A stretch of 64,000 nt of DNA from Heligmosomoides polygyrus polygyrus (GCA_947396885.1 OX377206.1:5284658-5348657), one strand, 5' to 3'; positions 22,349 to 33,899 are shown, numbered from the stretch's first letter. Translations and numbers: made by a program. Notes: a model not told the origin generated them from the letters alone.

Positions 22349-24043
22349 CAGGAATGGGCGGAATTTTTGTTTTTTTTTCTGATTTTCTGACCATTTTGGG
22401 CAATTTTTTTCTGTTTTCTGTTTTCTGGGAAAACGACCAAAAATTGGCCAGAAAACAGAAAATGGAGCTGCGAACAAAATTATGGCATAGAGATCCAATA
22501 AAAAGAATCCAGATAGTATCATAGAATCACGAGTTTCATTCCAAAATAATGTTTCTAAAGTATTTTAAATTGTAGGCATGTGGCGTTTTTGAATGTGTTC
22601 GTGTAGAAATTGCGCCATACACTCACGAACTATGCTGCTTTGTTTGTTTGATTGATTGTGTAAGTGCTGCTTACATGGAGTTCCTTCATAGGGCATTCGA
22701 CTTTAATAATTTGGTTTCGTATTCTTTTCGATTCAAATTGTATTTTGCATCTACGATTACTTTCAACTTGATGTTAAGCTATATTATTGAGATACTAAGA
22801 CTAGAGTTTTGAGGAGCATTTAATTATCTATTAGCTAATCGGTTGTCTTAGTCAGTTAGTTATCTACTGTGTGTAAGATTATTCTCCACCTTGAAAATTG
22901 GAAATTGTTGGCCGGTCATCCCCAATGATCGCTTTCTGCGAAACTTTTCGTGAGGTTATTTTTCAAACTCTGAACTTTGCTCAGCTTTTGGCTGTCAAAA
23001 ATTAGTAAGGGACAGAAAAGTTTTAGTTACATTTGATTTCGCTGATGCAGTGATACTGAAAAATGAAATTTTTCATGTATCACCTTCATCTCCTAAGCAG
23101 CACCTTTATTCGTCCCTGTAGCGTGTCACAGTGCTCCCATGGATCGTCATATGGATCGTTTAGAACTTTCACAAAGAAGTCAGAAGTCGGACCAACACGT
23201 TAGTTTGCGTCCTGGTGTTCTTTTGACATCCCGCCGAATCCAGTCGGTGACGACCCTTGTCCAGCGGGTGTCTGCGAAACGCATTACGTGGCCGGCCCAC
23301 CTAATTTTCGACGGCTTGGCCTATGCGACAGTGTCTCTGATCTTCGAACGTCGGCGAAGCTCGGAACTCCGGAGGCCTTCTCTCACTTGCGTGAGTCGTG
23401 TCACTCCGAGCATCGTCCTCTCGATTCCACGCTGATCGCATGCTCATCCTGCTTTCGTATAACCCAGGTCTCCGAGGCGTATGTTAGTGCAGGAAGAACA
23501 GTGGAGTCGAATAGGTGGACACGGAGTCGGACGTTCTTCGCCTTCTTCGCGACTTCTTCGACGCCTTGAAAGCTCTCCAAGGCGCTCGTTCCCTCCTGCT
23601 CAGCTCTGGCGCTAGGTCCATGGCCATATTGACTTCGCGACCCAGATACACATAGCTGGAGCATTCGGAGATGCTCGTTCCGTTGAGCGAGAATGCGGCA
23701 TCAGAAACTTGTTCATTCCTCATGAACATCGTCTTCGTTAGGTTCAGCTGCAGACTGAGTCAGGCAGTTCACTGATTGTATTGAATTTAGAGCGCACTAG
23801 AAATTTTTATAAACGTTTGCAGGTAAAAACGCTGGCCCCCAACGTCATGTTTAGTCATACAAAAGCTTTGCTACTGGAAAATGGATCTTTGAGTGGAATG
23901 ATTAGGTCGTGTGACAATTTCGAAATTTTCTGTTTTTTGATTTTTTCTATTTTCTGGCATTTTTTGCTTTTCTGTTTTCTGACAAAATCAATTTTCTGTT
24001 TTCTGTGTTCTTGGAAAATTTTCAAAATTTCCGCCCATCCCTG
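22349..24043. mobile_element. hAT-type non-autonomous element, 1695 bp
   Basis: Left end CAGGAATGGGCGGAATTTTT and right end AAAATTTCCGCCCATCCCTG are inverted and match the CAGGGATGGGCGG ends typical of hAT elements. The 8-bp target duplication ATACTGAC is exact (22341-22348 and 24044-24051). Sub-terminal regions on both sides are rich in TTTTCTG. No transposase frame is present, so a source elsewhere must have supplied it. About 23105-23760 inside is a fragment of an RTE retrotransposon. Confidence 0.85.
23105..23760 (-). pseudogene. RTE-type non-LTR retrotransposon, 3' fragment of the polyprotein
   Basis: On the minus strand, broken frames give recognisable C-terminal RTE reverse-transcriptase sequence: MFMRNEQVSDAAFSLNGT, then SECSSYVYLGREVNM, TVLPALTYASETW, SKIRDT and KIRWAGHVMRF. 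Frame changes occur near 23560-23600 and 23440, and an in-frame stop lies in the SKIRDTVA region. It is 5'-truncated, as is usual for this class, and lies inside the hAT-ended element. It is not functional. Confidence 0.85.
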
Positions 24044-24462
24044 ATACTGACTCTTCCCGTTCCGGCATCCTTTCAGGAAATATCTTTGTAAGACATCTTA
24101 TACGCAAGGCCACTATAAACGCTGAATTCTCCGCTATATTGCGTCATTGTATGTGCCACGATCATTCTCTCGACCTAATATCTATTTTCCACCCGACCTA
24201 GGTATCTGGGCGCGGGTGTGGTGTTTGGATGTTGTTGCTGCTGGGCGGAATTTACACTTCGGACACCAAGCGCCGCAGCGTTATGAAAGCTACAAATATC
24301 GATTTAGTGACGTAGGCAATCGATATTGGAGGTCTTCATCAGCAGTTATTGCACGATTACTTCTTGCTCTCTTACTCTATAATAAATCATGAAGAACTTC
24401 ACCGTAATCAAGGGCGAACAAAAAAGTTTTTTTTACCTACTGACGGTCATTCCTAGCCACAG

Positions 24463-25684
24463 TTGATGACTCGGATGCCAAAACAAAAAGTAGCTGGCGA
24501 GTATACGGAGAGCATTCCTTTTCAGAGAATAATGGAAGATAGCGTTCAAAAACTAGAGGATGCAGTGATCGCCTTAACGATTGAAAACAGAAAGTTGAAA
24601 AGGGGTGCGTCTTCGCTGTCAGAAATCTGTCTCAGATTAAACAGTTCATTGTTCGGATCTGTCCTAGTCCGGGGGAGACCACATAACTAAAAAGTATAAT
24701 ATGTATCAAATCCATTTGAGACTAACGGAGCGGCTCCTACAGAACAACGTCAAACAAGGAAAGTCGCAAATAAAAAAAAAAAACGAAAAAAGTCACATTT
24801 ATGGTTGTTAGCACGCAAGTTGAGTGCCCTCCTTACCATGTTAGATCCTCGTTATAACATGTCAGGCGGCGGTCAGCACGCGGCGTGCGGCTTCATGCGC
24901 CCTCCTCATCATGTTAGACTCTGGTTATAACATGTCAGCCGGCGGTCAGCACGCGGCATGGCTCCATTGCCTGGCTCTTTGCTCGCCGAGACGGTTGTAA
25001 AACCGCGGCGATTTTTTATTTTTATGTTTGTTCGTTCGCTTTTTAGTTCCATTTAGGTTCCATTTCATTCTCTGGGAGCCACTCGGTAAGTTTCAATTCA
25101 TTTCGTTACCTACTTTTTTAGTTATGTGGCCTCCCCCGGACTAGGATAGATCCCATTGTTCATTTACATAATTTCAGAAGTCGGTACGAAAGCCGAGAAG
25201 AAGGCATGCGCAAAACTAGAGGGGGATGTCATGATGGCAAGGCATGAGCTACAAATGCTCTTTGTGACAATGCACTCAATCGAGACTAAAGTCGAAGGAA
25301 CGACTGAGGCACAGAAAAGCTTCTTTGGAAAGGGTGCCAAAACAAAAAGTAGCTGGCGAGTATACGGAGAGCATTCCTTTTCAGACAAAAATGGAAGATA
25401 GCGTTCAAAAACTAGGGGATGCAGTGATCGCCTTAACGATTGAAAACAGAAAGTTGAAAAGGGGTGCGTCTTCGCTGTTAGAAATCTGTCTCAGATTAAA
25501 CAGTACATTGTTCATTAACATAATTTCAGAAGTCGGTACGAAAGCCTAGAAGAAGGCATGCGCAAAACTAGAGGGGGACGTCATGATGGCAAGGCATGAG
25601 CTACAAATGCTCTTCGCGACAATGCACTCAATCGAGACTAAAGTCGACGGAACGGCTGAGGCTCAACAAAGCAATGTTAAAAAG
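24463..25684 (+). pseudogene. Tandemly duplicated two-exon coiled-coil gene fragment
   Basis: Two direct copies. Copy 1 has exon 24463-24604 and exon 25178 to about 25333. Copy 2 has exon about 25338-25463 and exon 25530-25684. The intron starts GTGCGTC and ends ATTTCAG, 66 bp in copy 2. In copy 1 it is enlarged by a 499-bp MITE. The joined frame is heptad-like (MEDSVQKLEDAVIALTIENR, then VGTKAEKKACAKLEGD, then MMARHELQMLF), suggesting a coiled coil. Copy 2 has a nonsense codon at 25547-25549 where copy 1 has GAG. Copy 1 lacks its downstream donor at the junction. Neither looks intact. The family is not recognised; a gag-like origin is possible. Confidence 0.6.
24655..25153. mobile_element. 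MITE in an intron, 499 bp, 8-bp target duplication
   Basis: The left end GGATCTGTCCTAGTCCGGGG is inverted against CCCCGGACTAGGATAGATCC, and homology continues through GGCCACATAAC. The exact duplication CATTGTTC flanks it (24647-24654 and 25154-25161). The second gene copy has the single uninterrupted CATTGTTC at 25506-25513, an empty site. It shares ends with the GGATCTATCC family. An internal direct repeat of about 60 bp (GTTATAACATGTCAG twice, 24852-24960) is present. No coding capacity. Confidence 0.88.
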
Positions 25685-25915
25685 GTAACCTTTATGCGAA
25701 GATGGTCTCTAAGAGTTAATCGTATCCATTTCGCCCCATCACTTAGTTTTTGCGCAGCTATATTTCTGTTGTGGTTGTTGCGGTCTGCCCACAACTACCA
25801 CAGCAAAAATACAGCTGCGCAACAAAAGTACAGCTGCGTTCTCTGGTTCATACGTCTTAAAGTCTTAAGCTGCTTTTATGAGATTATCAGATGTTTCGGT
25901 TTACATTGCTTTTAG

Positions 25916-26398
25916 ATGCCGAAGAGAAGCCGGCCTCGGAAGGGCGGAGGCGTCAAAGGAGACCAGTAGAAAAAATCGAGGGGGTAATGGGGTGGATACA
26001 TCAAGAGGACAGGGACAGAAATGAACGTTAAAGATTCATTGGAGAGCGGGGAGCTTTTAGAGCGCGTACAGAAGGCGGAAAGGCAGCAGGTCCTGACTAG
26101 AAATACAGTACCTCGTCGCTCCGTGCCTCTGCCGCTGGCCACTGGCAAAACGCGGGAGCGGCGTGACTCATCGTTTTCGTCGTCCGCTGCCCGCCGCTCG
26201 CTGCAAAAGCATGTGGGGACCTTTACACCTGCGGGTATGCGATGTATAGGTTGTAGACGTACCCATGATGAGGCATTCATGATAAACCTTACCTGCCCCA
26301 TTATGAGTATATCAGTGGGTAGAGAATACGATCGTCGTGGGTATGTTCGCATACCCGCGAGGATTCCGCATCCCATTGACAAAATGACGCTCCAGTGA
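25916..26398 (+). pseudogene. Open stretch after the coiled-coil fragment
   Basis: After GCTTTTAG at 25915 a Lys/Glu/Arg-rich frame (AEEKPASEGRRRQRRPVEK) runs to a stop near 26030. A second frame 26021-26398 (125 codons) contains MRCIGCRRTHDEAF, a CxxC-then-His arrangement like a degenerate zinc knuckle. The frames do not join in phase. It could be the remainder of the gene upstream or a decayed gag region. Confidence 0.25.
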
Positions 26399-26838
26399 GA
26401 CTAGCTGTTCTCGCCGGTGGATTAGTTCTCCCATTCCCGCAATTCTTCTCATGAATACGAATCGTACCCGCTACGCACTGCGGGTAGTGGATGCGATTCC
26501 CTTACGGTATCTCTACCTATACCCATTGCTTGATGAATCCAGCCTCAGGGGACAGGAGGTAGAAATTCCCCGCTTTCAGAACGTTACTTCGGCCGGCGAC
26601 TGAAGCATAAATCCCGACCAATTTCTCACGTTTTTCGAGAGAACCAATTCAGGATTTCCTGACACTGAATCAGGAGGTGGTTATGAAAATGTTGAGAAGG
26701 AACACATTCTCAGCAGCTGAGATCGACATCTTCAAGGCAGTATCTGAATGAATTCGTGCGCAGACGTGGACGGAGGTAACCGTGCTCATTGCTACTGATC
26801 GGTCCAGGGAACAATCTAGCTTTCTTTAGGGATCTACT
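26399..26838. other. No gene seen
   Basis: Contains one MITE-type end near 26595 (GAAGCATAAATCCCG) and nothing else recognisable. Confidence 0.3.
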
Positions 26839-27440
26839 GTGAGAGCGCTCGTTGAAAGGTTAATATTGGAGAAGTGTCTTCGCCTCGATCTCATTAGCTC
26901 AAAGGAGCTCCTGTTCACAGTCTCAGGCTCAGAGATTTTCGCAGCGAACTCTGACACACTTGGCAGATTCATTCTAGACGCATTCAGGAGCGAGTACCAA
27001 GGTACCGTTGCAGATATGCGAGGAACCGTGGGTGAGTTAGTGCCGAGTAGGTTTCTGGGTCATCTCTGCCCTGATATTGTCTTTGCAGTGCTTAACCAAA
27101 GCGTAGTCACTCTGAACTAGGAGCTGCCATAGTCGACGGAGAAAACAGGGATGCGCTGCTGAAAATGTCCAAGGTTTGGTTGAAAGTACTCCGTTTCGCC
27201 AATATGACAAGATCTGTTGCCTTTAAGAGAACCGATTCGATGGAGCTCCTCCTCAAACACGACATAGAATTGGTCAGCCAGAGGGAATCGTCGTGCAACT
27301 CGACCAACCATATAGGATAAACTGCGTCAGGCTCAAGGTAGACGGCTGCAATGTAGGCACCATTTGCAGCTATAAAGTCGAGGTAAGTGAATCCTTTGGT
27401 TACGTTGGGAGGTGAAGGTCTCGTGGAGGGTTTAGAACTT
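26839..27440 (+). pseudogene. Decayed protein-like region in three overlapping frames
   Basis: 26839-27120 is open for 93 codons. A different frame continues with ELGAAIVDGENRD, MSKVWLKVLRFANM and LLLKHDIELV to a stop near 27318. A third then gives GIVVQLDQPYRINCVRLKVD up to GTAAGT at 27380. Each piece has protein-like composition. Either introns or two frameshifts are needed. A possible intron (27031-27086, GTGAGT to TTTGCAG) leads to a stop. A decayed retroelement gene is likely, but the family is not recognised. Confidence 0.35.
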
Positions 27441-27763
27441 GCCACCAGTTAGGGAAGAGAGAACCTCTGGAAATTTGATTAATTTCTGAGACCGCGCTTC
27501 GTGACACCGCGAAACTGATTTCTCTTACCGTGGCACCATATGTCAGCGTCTCCAAAGTGAGTTTAATCGCGAAAATAGTATGTCTTAATCATATGAAAAT
27601 TTGAGGGCTGCATTAGCGTCGAGTTGCTAAGCGCCGCTGTGAGCTGGAGATATACACAGGTTTTTCGTCAAACTGAACATTTTCCGGTGAATCCCTAATA
27701 GGTTCAAGCTTTAGACCACACTGCTACTATCTTAGCCAGGAGCGGTCCGCCGCAATGGTTTAA

Positions 27764-28357
27764 CCCATTGACAACCGCGCGGCCCAATTTCGGCCCGCGG
27801 TTAAAAAAATGTTCGCTGCGGCGCACTTCCTCGATTTTCCATAGTTTACTAGTATTCATTAGATTCGTTGGATCCTACCAATGCTACCTGCATAGTGGTC
27901 CGAGAATCATTTACTTAAAACGAAAGATTTGATTAAAAAAATCAGCACAACACACTATTCAAACCTCAAATAAATAGATACTACTCACGAACAGCTTCGT
28001 ATATCTTACAAAAATGGTCACGGTTAAGACATCTAGTCAAATTTCTTGCGAAAAACTTGAACCCAATTTAGAAAAAATATTTCAAACACTTGCTACATCG
28101 TGTGGTCACCTTATCTGCACGATTCATGACGAACGTGCGCCCTTTTCTGTGCTGACCTTTTTGTAGCAGCAAACACATCTTCTACGTTTTGCTTCGAACC
28201 TGTTCCGGCCTTTTCCAATATGTGGCTCACCCATTGGAGAGGGAGCTTCACTTGGAATACCGTGAAGTAGTGAGTGCACGAGATTCGTGCCTCAAGGCGG
28301 TCCCAGCGCGCGGTCCCACGCGCCAGACACGCGATTTGCCGCGCGGTCGTCAATGGG
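27764..28357. mobile_element. piggyBac-type element, 594 bp, TTAA target
   Basis: The left end CCCATTGACAACCGCGCGGC is inverted against GCCGCGCGGTCGTCAATGGG. TTAA flanks both sides (27760-27763 and 28358-28361). CCC-starting ends with a TTAA duplication define piggyBac-type elements. The minus-strand interior keeps a remnant of a transposase tail (separate entry), so this is an internally deleted derivative. Confidence 0.85.
28030..28200 (-). pseudogene. piggyBac transposase C-terminal Cys-rich remnant
   Basis: On the minus strand two frames give KRRRCVCCYKKVSTEKGAR and, about 15 codons later in another frame, TTRCSKCLKYFF. This fits the C-terminal zinc-binding tail of piggyBac transposases: a Cys-pair knuckle after basic residues, then a second CxxC before LKYFF. 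A frameshift and stops separate the two halves, and the catalytic core is absent. Confidence 0.65.
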
Positions 28358-28390
28358 TTAATCATGTCGCAAGGTGTGCTGTGTGTGCTT

Positions 28391-28712
28391 AACAGTTATT
28401 TGCCTTTTCAAGTTTCTCCCACTCAGTTTCGCCTTTCGCCAAATTTTTGAAGTATTCAGGGTCCTTTTATAGATAACGTATTCATACATGTAAAGGCTGA
28501 CTTATAGCCCACATACACCATTATAACCGTGATATTGCGTTACGAATACAATCTGTAGCGCAATATTACGGCTACAATGATGTATGTGGGTTACAAGTCC
28601 GCCTTTACGTGTATGAATACGTTATCTGTAAATGGTTCCTGAATACTTCAAAAATTTTGCGAAAGGCGAAACTGAGTGGGAGAAACTTGAACAGGCTAAT
28701 AGTTGTTGAGGG
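28391..28712. repeat. Inverted repeat with about 160-bp arms and coding-like arms
   Basis: The left arm (28391-28535) and right arm (28570-28712) are inverted. They share TCTCCCACTCAG/CTGAGTGGGAGA, CGCCTTTCGC/GCGAAAGGCG and GTATTCATACAT/GTGTATGAATAC. Read outward, each arm carries the same short frame PEYFKN-AKGETEWEKLE followed by a stop. Two divergent copies of one gene end, or a foldback element, would explain this. Downstream, 28609-28962 is open on both strands (117 codons each), so neither strand is called. Confidence 0.6.
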
Positions 28713-28962
28713 TGGAGAGGTGTTCCCTGAACTGCCCTCCGAAAGGGAGGAGCAAAAGCGTGCCGAGCGTTCATCGTGGACGAAATTTCGGGTTTCCGCC
28801 ATCACATGGAGGAATCGCGTGCTAATCACTTTCCTTGACCTGGCAGCTTTGACCGGAGCAGATTTGATTCTTGAGGCAACAATCGGGATGTTGTACACCA
28901 TATTTAGGGGAAAACACTTTTCAGCTCCAGCGCCAAGGCTTTTGTCAAGTCCCACCACATAG

Positions 28963-30247
28963 TTCAGTACTGAGGCATCGTCCGTGTTTTACGACAAGTA
29001 CAGAAACATCTTAACGAGATATGTCATGAAATCGACGCGATCATCCGCTTGAAATTTCTTCAATATAAGGGAATTGGTTGATCCTTCAAAATCCCCAATC
29101 GTCTCCTATCAATTGTTAGGTTGTTGGACGACGTCATGCCAATTAACGAATCTGCAAAGCGGCGCGGTTTTGTGCGCCACAAACTCGTCCAAATAGGACG
29201 GCGTGGGCAGGGCGGGAAGTGGGCGGCGGGATCGCGTAGGGAACGCACGCCCTCTGCTGTTAAGCATACACAGCACTCCTTCCTACACGAGTAAATCATT
29301 GTGGAGGACCGCATATGTTATCTGATAAAATCGTCGTCGACGCCAATCAATTTTGACTGCTCCTGCTCTACGCACTCAGCACGGCAACGCAAGCGATTTA
29401 GAAAAGAACGTTTGTGACACGACGGGTCCTTTAATTCTGTCCGACGACACAGCAAAAGCTTCCTTTTGGAAGTTTAAAACGGAGACTTTCGCCTCGAGTA
29501 ACAATCGCGGTGTGAAATACCAGTTGCAAAGGATGAGGAGCACCTTCTGTAGCAAGGTTCCCGGGTAGCTCTTGTGAGCTGGCATAGGAACTCGAGTGCC
29601 GTAACACCACCACAGCTGGCCCGGTGTGGCCTTCGGAAGACATGGAGACATGGCGCATAGGCAGCGAATGATCTTAGTGGCCACTATAGGATTTTTTTCT
29701 TTTTCTTTCGACTTGAGAGCTTGGTCATTGGCGTCGAAAAGTGAGTAGCTTTCGTTAAGCACAAGCGAGAGCGTTCGGTAATTGCGGTCATCTGAAGGAT
29801 TCTATATCGTAAGGTAGCCCGAGTACATTTTAGTCGGAGGGGCGCCACTAGAAAAGCGGAACAAATCCGAGTAGTGTGGCCTATCCCGGTCAGCAAGCTG
29901 TAAGGAAACGTCGTCGTTCACTTTCAATTCTGCCGCCATTGTGGAACAGAAATAGTAAAGTGTGCCGCCCCCCCCCTGCACAAGGATAGACCTAAGACTC
30001 CATGACCTGCGACTGGAACTGAAAACGAGAAATGGAGGTAGAATGGAGAAAAAGGTGGACTGTTCAACGTTCCGCCTGAAGCTAAGTGCCGCCATTGGTT
30101 TGCACCGGCTGAAAACAGCCCGCCGGGTTGTGGTGATTGGCGCTCGCCACGCCACGCAAATAGCCGACGCGCTCTGTTCTGTTCCTCGGTAGCAGATCTC
30201 CTATTGGACGGAGCGGAGCGCGCCGGCTGTGGGAGCGGGGTGGCGCA
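28963..30247. other. No gene seen
   Basis: Contains one C-run TIR-like motif near 29964 (GCCCCCCCCCTGCACAAGGA) without a partner. Short open frames occur on both strands without splice support. Confidence 0.3.
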
Positions 30248-30990
30248 GCAATGGCATTCGCTCCGCCTGACTAATGCTCGGCGTGATGAGCACGATGTCG
30301 TCACCGAAGCGAAGACGATGCAGCTGGCGGCCTTCAGTCTTCACTCCTATGTCTTCTCCTTCTAATTCGCGCATGACGTTTCAGAGAGTGACAATGAAGT
30401 GCTGCGGGTATATATGTAGTATAGTACCCCTGGGCAGCCACTATCTTCACGTCGATGACGATGTCGTTGTAGAATGGTGAGGTCTTGGGCGTGAATCCAC
30501 TGTACAGCTCTCGAAGTACTCCCCTGATGTACTGAGTAGGAGCGGCCAGAGTGCGGAGGGCTTCGACGACTGCTTCCGTTTCGACAGAATCGAATCCTCG
30601 TTCAGGTCGATGAACGTAAGGCACAACGGCAGCTTGCCGTGTGCTGTACTCTCGTGAGAATTCATTGAGCTTCGTAATGATGTTCACGTGGTCGACCGTG
30701 CTGAATCCTCTCCGAAATTCTGCTTGTTCGCTTGGCTGTCCTTCGTCCAGGGCTCTGCTTATACTATTCATAAAGACTCGAGTGAACAGCTTGTAGACTA
30801 CGGACAGCAGGCAGATCGGAGCGATAGTTGCCAATGTCGTGCACGTCTTCCTTCTTGAACAACAAAACGGTTTTGCCGGTATTTCACTGAGATAGAACTT
30901 TGCACTCCCGGCAGGTCCCGTGTGAAGGGCCGCGCGAGGGTATTGATGAGCACTGGTTGGAGGTTCTTCTGATGTTCAGAAATTTGATGT
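30248..30990 (-). pseudogene. RTE-type non-LTR retrotransposon, reverse-transcriptase fragment
   Basis: The minus strand carries RT blocks in order, in broken frames: NRFVVQEG, CLLSVVYKLFTRVFMNSIS, DEGQPSEQAEFRRGFSTVDH, LPLCLTFIDL, FDSVETEAVVEAL, PTQYIRGVLRELYS, and the catalytic block LRFGDDIVLITPSISQAERM. In the last block the usual Ala of FADD is Gly. At least three frame changes are needed. Homology stops at about 30248. It does not overlap the 3' part found at 23105-23760, so these are separate truncated copies or one split element. Confidence 0.85.
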
Positions 30991-32339
30991 TGTAGTACTC
31001 GTAGCAAAAATAATGTGCGAACTGTCTGCTTTTGTATTTCGCCCATTTTTCGTTTTTGTTGATGATTGCACACGAGTCAACTTGGGCAATCAGCTCGAAA
31101 TTTGGACGACCTTGCAACGCCCGAGATCAGCCACTTTTGCTCAATAGGTTTTCAATAAGCGTGTACAAACCGAACGCACATTTACGATTTTTTCTACGGG
31201 TTTTGAATCACTATTTGATTTGTTCTAAAAAGGCACTGAAATTTACTAATAAAAGGTACTTAATGTAAGGAGTGTAAAGCACCGGTTCCTATTCATTGTA
31301 GCCAACTGGCCAATCCCACATAGGTGTCTAACTGTTGTTTACGATTGAAGGCAACTCGAGGAGTCTTCAGCTGGTGCGTTTCGACACTCTGATCTACGGG
31401 CAGCCCTCGCCAACAAGTGTGCTCCAGCTGCCACTCACGTCAACAACGTACATATTTCGTAAGGAGGGCACGTCGAAAGACTCGGCCAGAGGATCATTCT
31501 TCGCCATTTCGTTGCCATAGAAAGTGAGTCCATCTTCTTCTTAGATTCCCCAGAGTTTGGGCATAAGAATCCTCTTAGACCGATTTCAAAGTTTTCTTGA
31601 ATCGGTGGGAATCTGCTATCATTCAATAGCAAAAAACCATTCATGATTGAATTCCAAAAACGTATGGGAATAGAGAATAAGCCATTTTTTAAAACGATTA
31701 CCAAGGTATCCGTCAGGATTGTTAGCCATCCAGGGAACCTGGAAATTTCGGTTTTTGGAGCGTAATGACCATGAGTACTATCTATCACAAGATGACCCAG
31801 CTAATTGACTCTTCGTTAAGCAGCGGCAGACGCCTGTTCAACCTCCTGCACATTCCTTATTAACAGTGTTCTGCTCCTCATTACGACGCTCACCTTCTGC
31901 TTTTTCTGAACCACCTTGTGAGGTATCAAATCTAGAAAGAATGCTAGGAACTGGCAACTCCGAGCGACTATCGGCTCGGAGTGGTTACCTTGTACCCAAT
32001 GGTTATCCGCCTTGGTAAGAAGGAACATATATGTCCTACTGCCTCAGAAATGGCCTACCTCAGTTTACCGTACCAGTAGAACACAGAGCGTTGTTAAACA
32101 TTCCTCGTTTCGTACAGCACAAAACGTTGAATAGAGCTGTCTTACATACACGGCGGACCCCCCCCTTTCTACGCGATATTCCTGGGACATTTTGTGTCTC
32201 TCCATAACGGAATGGAAAAATCTAGGATTTCCAGGAGACCTCAAGGAGAAAAAGAAATGATAGATAGCGCAGGTTCAACAAAACGAAGCATAACTCACTC
32301 GATGTGCGCTTGTTCTTTTAAAGGTGCCCCGCAATGGTG
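30991..32339. other. No gene seen
   Basis: A diverged copy of the repeat containing TTGTTAGCCATCCAGGGAAC lies at about 31715-31870 (relatives near 9536, 13000, 34490-34800, 44155 and 47500). A small frame at 31335-31520 has a GTGAGT nearby but no partner exon. Confidence 0.35.
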
Positions 32340-33180
32340 ACTATAGCATACACTGGATAAATTGCCAAATAGTCACCGTTTAGTTCATGCCAGACAAACG
32401 GCGAAGTTGGGCGAAGTCATTTAAGTGCAGGCACTTAATCGAATTTTTAGAATTTTTCTTCTGCTGTCTCTTTTTTTTTTGATGGAAAAAATTCCAAGAT
32501 TTGTTCACATCCCAGTTCCGGCTTTGGCGCGGTGTCATGGTACTTTGAAAATCGCACTTGAACATGGCTTCGATATCAAGTTCCTCTATTCAGCTTTGAT
32601 ATTTGTCTATTACTGATTTAAGGCGTGCCACGTTATGGTCTAGCTGTACCACTGCGCAATACTATTTTGACCTTCTAAGTCGACCCGTGTTTCCATCAGC
32701 ACTAATTTGCAAAGTGCGGTCATGAAAATCGATATCGAAGACTGTTAAAGTCATTTTAGGACGATGGAATTTTTCGAAATTTTCTAAATGTGATCCAAGT
32801 TTCCCGTTCTGTTGCATCAAATATTTTCGTGTTTTTTTCAGGTTATGAGTGGTAAAGAGCCAGCACCTGCACAGCATCAGCCGATGCCACAGAAGGCCAT
32901 ATCGACGTGAGTAATTTATTCTTCAACTTTTTTGTAATGTTTCTTAACCTTTGTGTTGAAACAATTCCTGTTCCTAGAGGAGAATGGGTGCCTGAACTTA
33001 CGAATGTGATGTCAAATTTGAATTCCGACAAACTTCGAAGTTTTGCCACACTGAGCATAATACGAGTAGTTTCGAAAAGTGAAGCTTGTTCTGAAGGGGC
33101 CCAAGTCTTCCAGACATCTAGTGTGTAGAAAAAATGCAAAAATATTGTAATATCAAGTAATTAAGCATCTGGCCCCGCTC
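32340..33180. repeat. Direct repeat shared with 35490-36390
   Basis: This segment and 35490-36390 align along their length and both include the start exon of the duplicated gene family. Shared points are the ATTTAA stretch before TTCTGCTGTCTC, the AAATTTTCGAAAT region, the exon at 32845 or 35992, and GTTTCGAAAAGTGAAGCTTG. A third, shorter version is at 62180-62560. Confidence 0.85.
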
Positions 33181-33899
33181 CTATAAGGCACATTTTTTAA
33201 CTCTAAGTTGTCTCTTCGTAAAACCCCGGCATTTTCAAAGTGTGTTCGTGCCGAACGGGGTTGTAATGAGGATCAATTTACTGAGCGGCCTAACGTTTCG
33301 ACCTGTTCGTCGCCTTCAGAGGCCTAAAAGTGGTTCATGACTTTAGATTTTTCACCTACCTGGCCAAACGCTTCCTCACCCCCTCCATTCAGATGTCGTC
33401 CTAGTGTACTAAGGACTAAAGAAGTGTAGAATGGCACAGTATGTGTGTGTCAGTCTCACGATTACAAACGTCAGATATCAGGACCACCTCACCATAACTT
33501 CATTGCGTGTCGCCTAAAAGCGTGGTTGGTGCAAGCTGCGGAGGGCCTTAAAACCTTTTCGTTCTATTTTTGTTGTCTGTCGTCTCATCCACTAATATGG
33601 TTTATTCGTTCCGATCTTGTCCTTAAGATATTTTGTTTCGTTTTCGTGGATCTTCAAGATCCACGCATAAATGACTAACAAATAGTGAATAAGAAACAAA
33701 TAATTGATAGTTTTTCGACAATTCGCCAGGATTTTATGGACTTAAGTGAAGGTGGAACCTCCCCCCCCCTCCACATACTTGCACCATGTGCCATCGTCTC
33801 GTTTCAACGTTTAGCGTCAGCCTCATGAAGTGAGCCTGTTTCAGAGACACCGTTGATATCAGACGCGAAAACCTAACAGCAGAGGTGGTCACCATCGAG
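32845..33899 (+). pseudogene. First two exons of the duplicated gene family, orphan copy
   Basis: Exon 1 is 32845-32906: ATG follows TTTTTTTCAGGTT, the peptide starts MSGKEPAPAQHQPMPQ, and the donor is GTGAGT. Exon 2 is 33845-33899, with the split codon completed in phase, peptide DTVDIRRENLTAE and donor GTAATT. Both match gene copy B exons 1 and 2. No third exon follows before the next start exon at 35992, so this is a 5' fragment. An AG just before the ATG is typical of a trans-splice leader acceptor or a 5' UTR intron. Confidence 0.6.

Noticed and set aside
31335..31520. Exon candidate with nearby GTGAGT
   Set aside because: The donor is out of the open frame's end, with no partner exon or paralogue.
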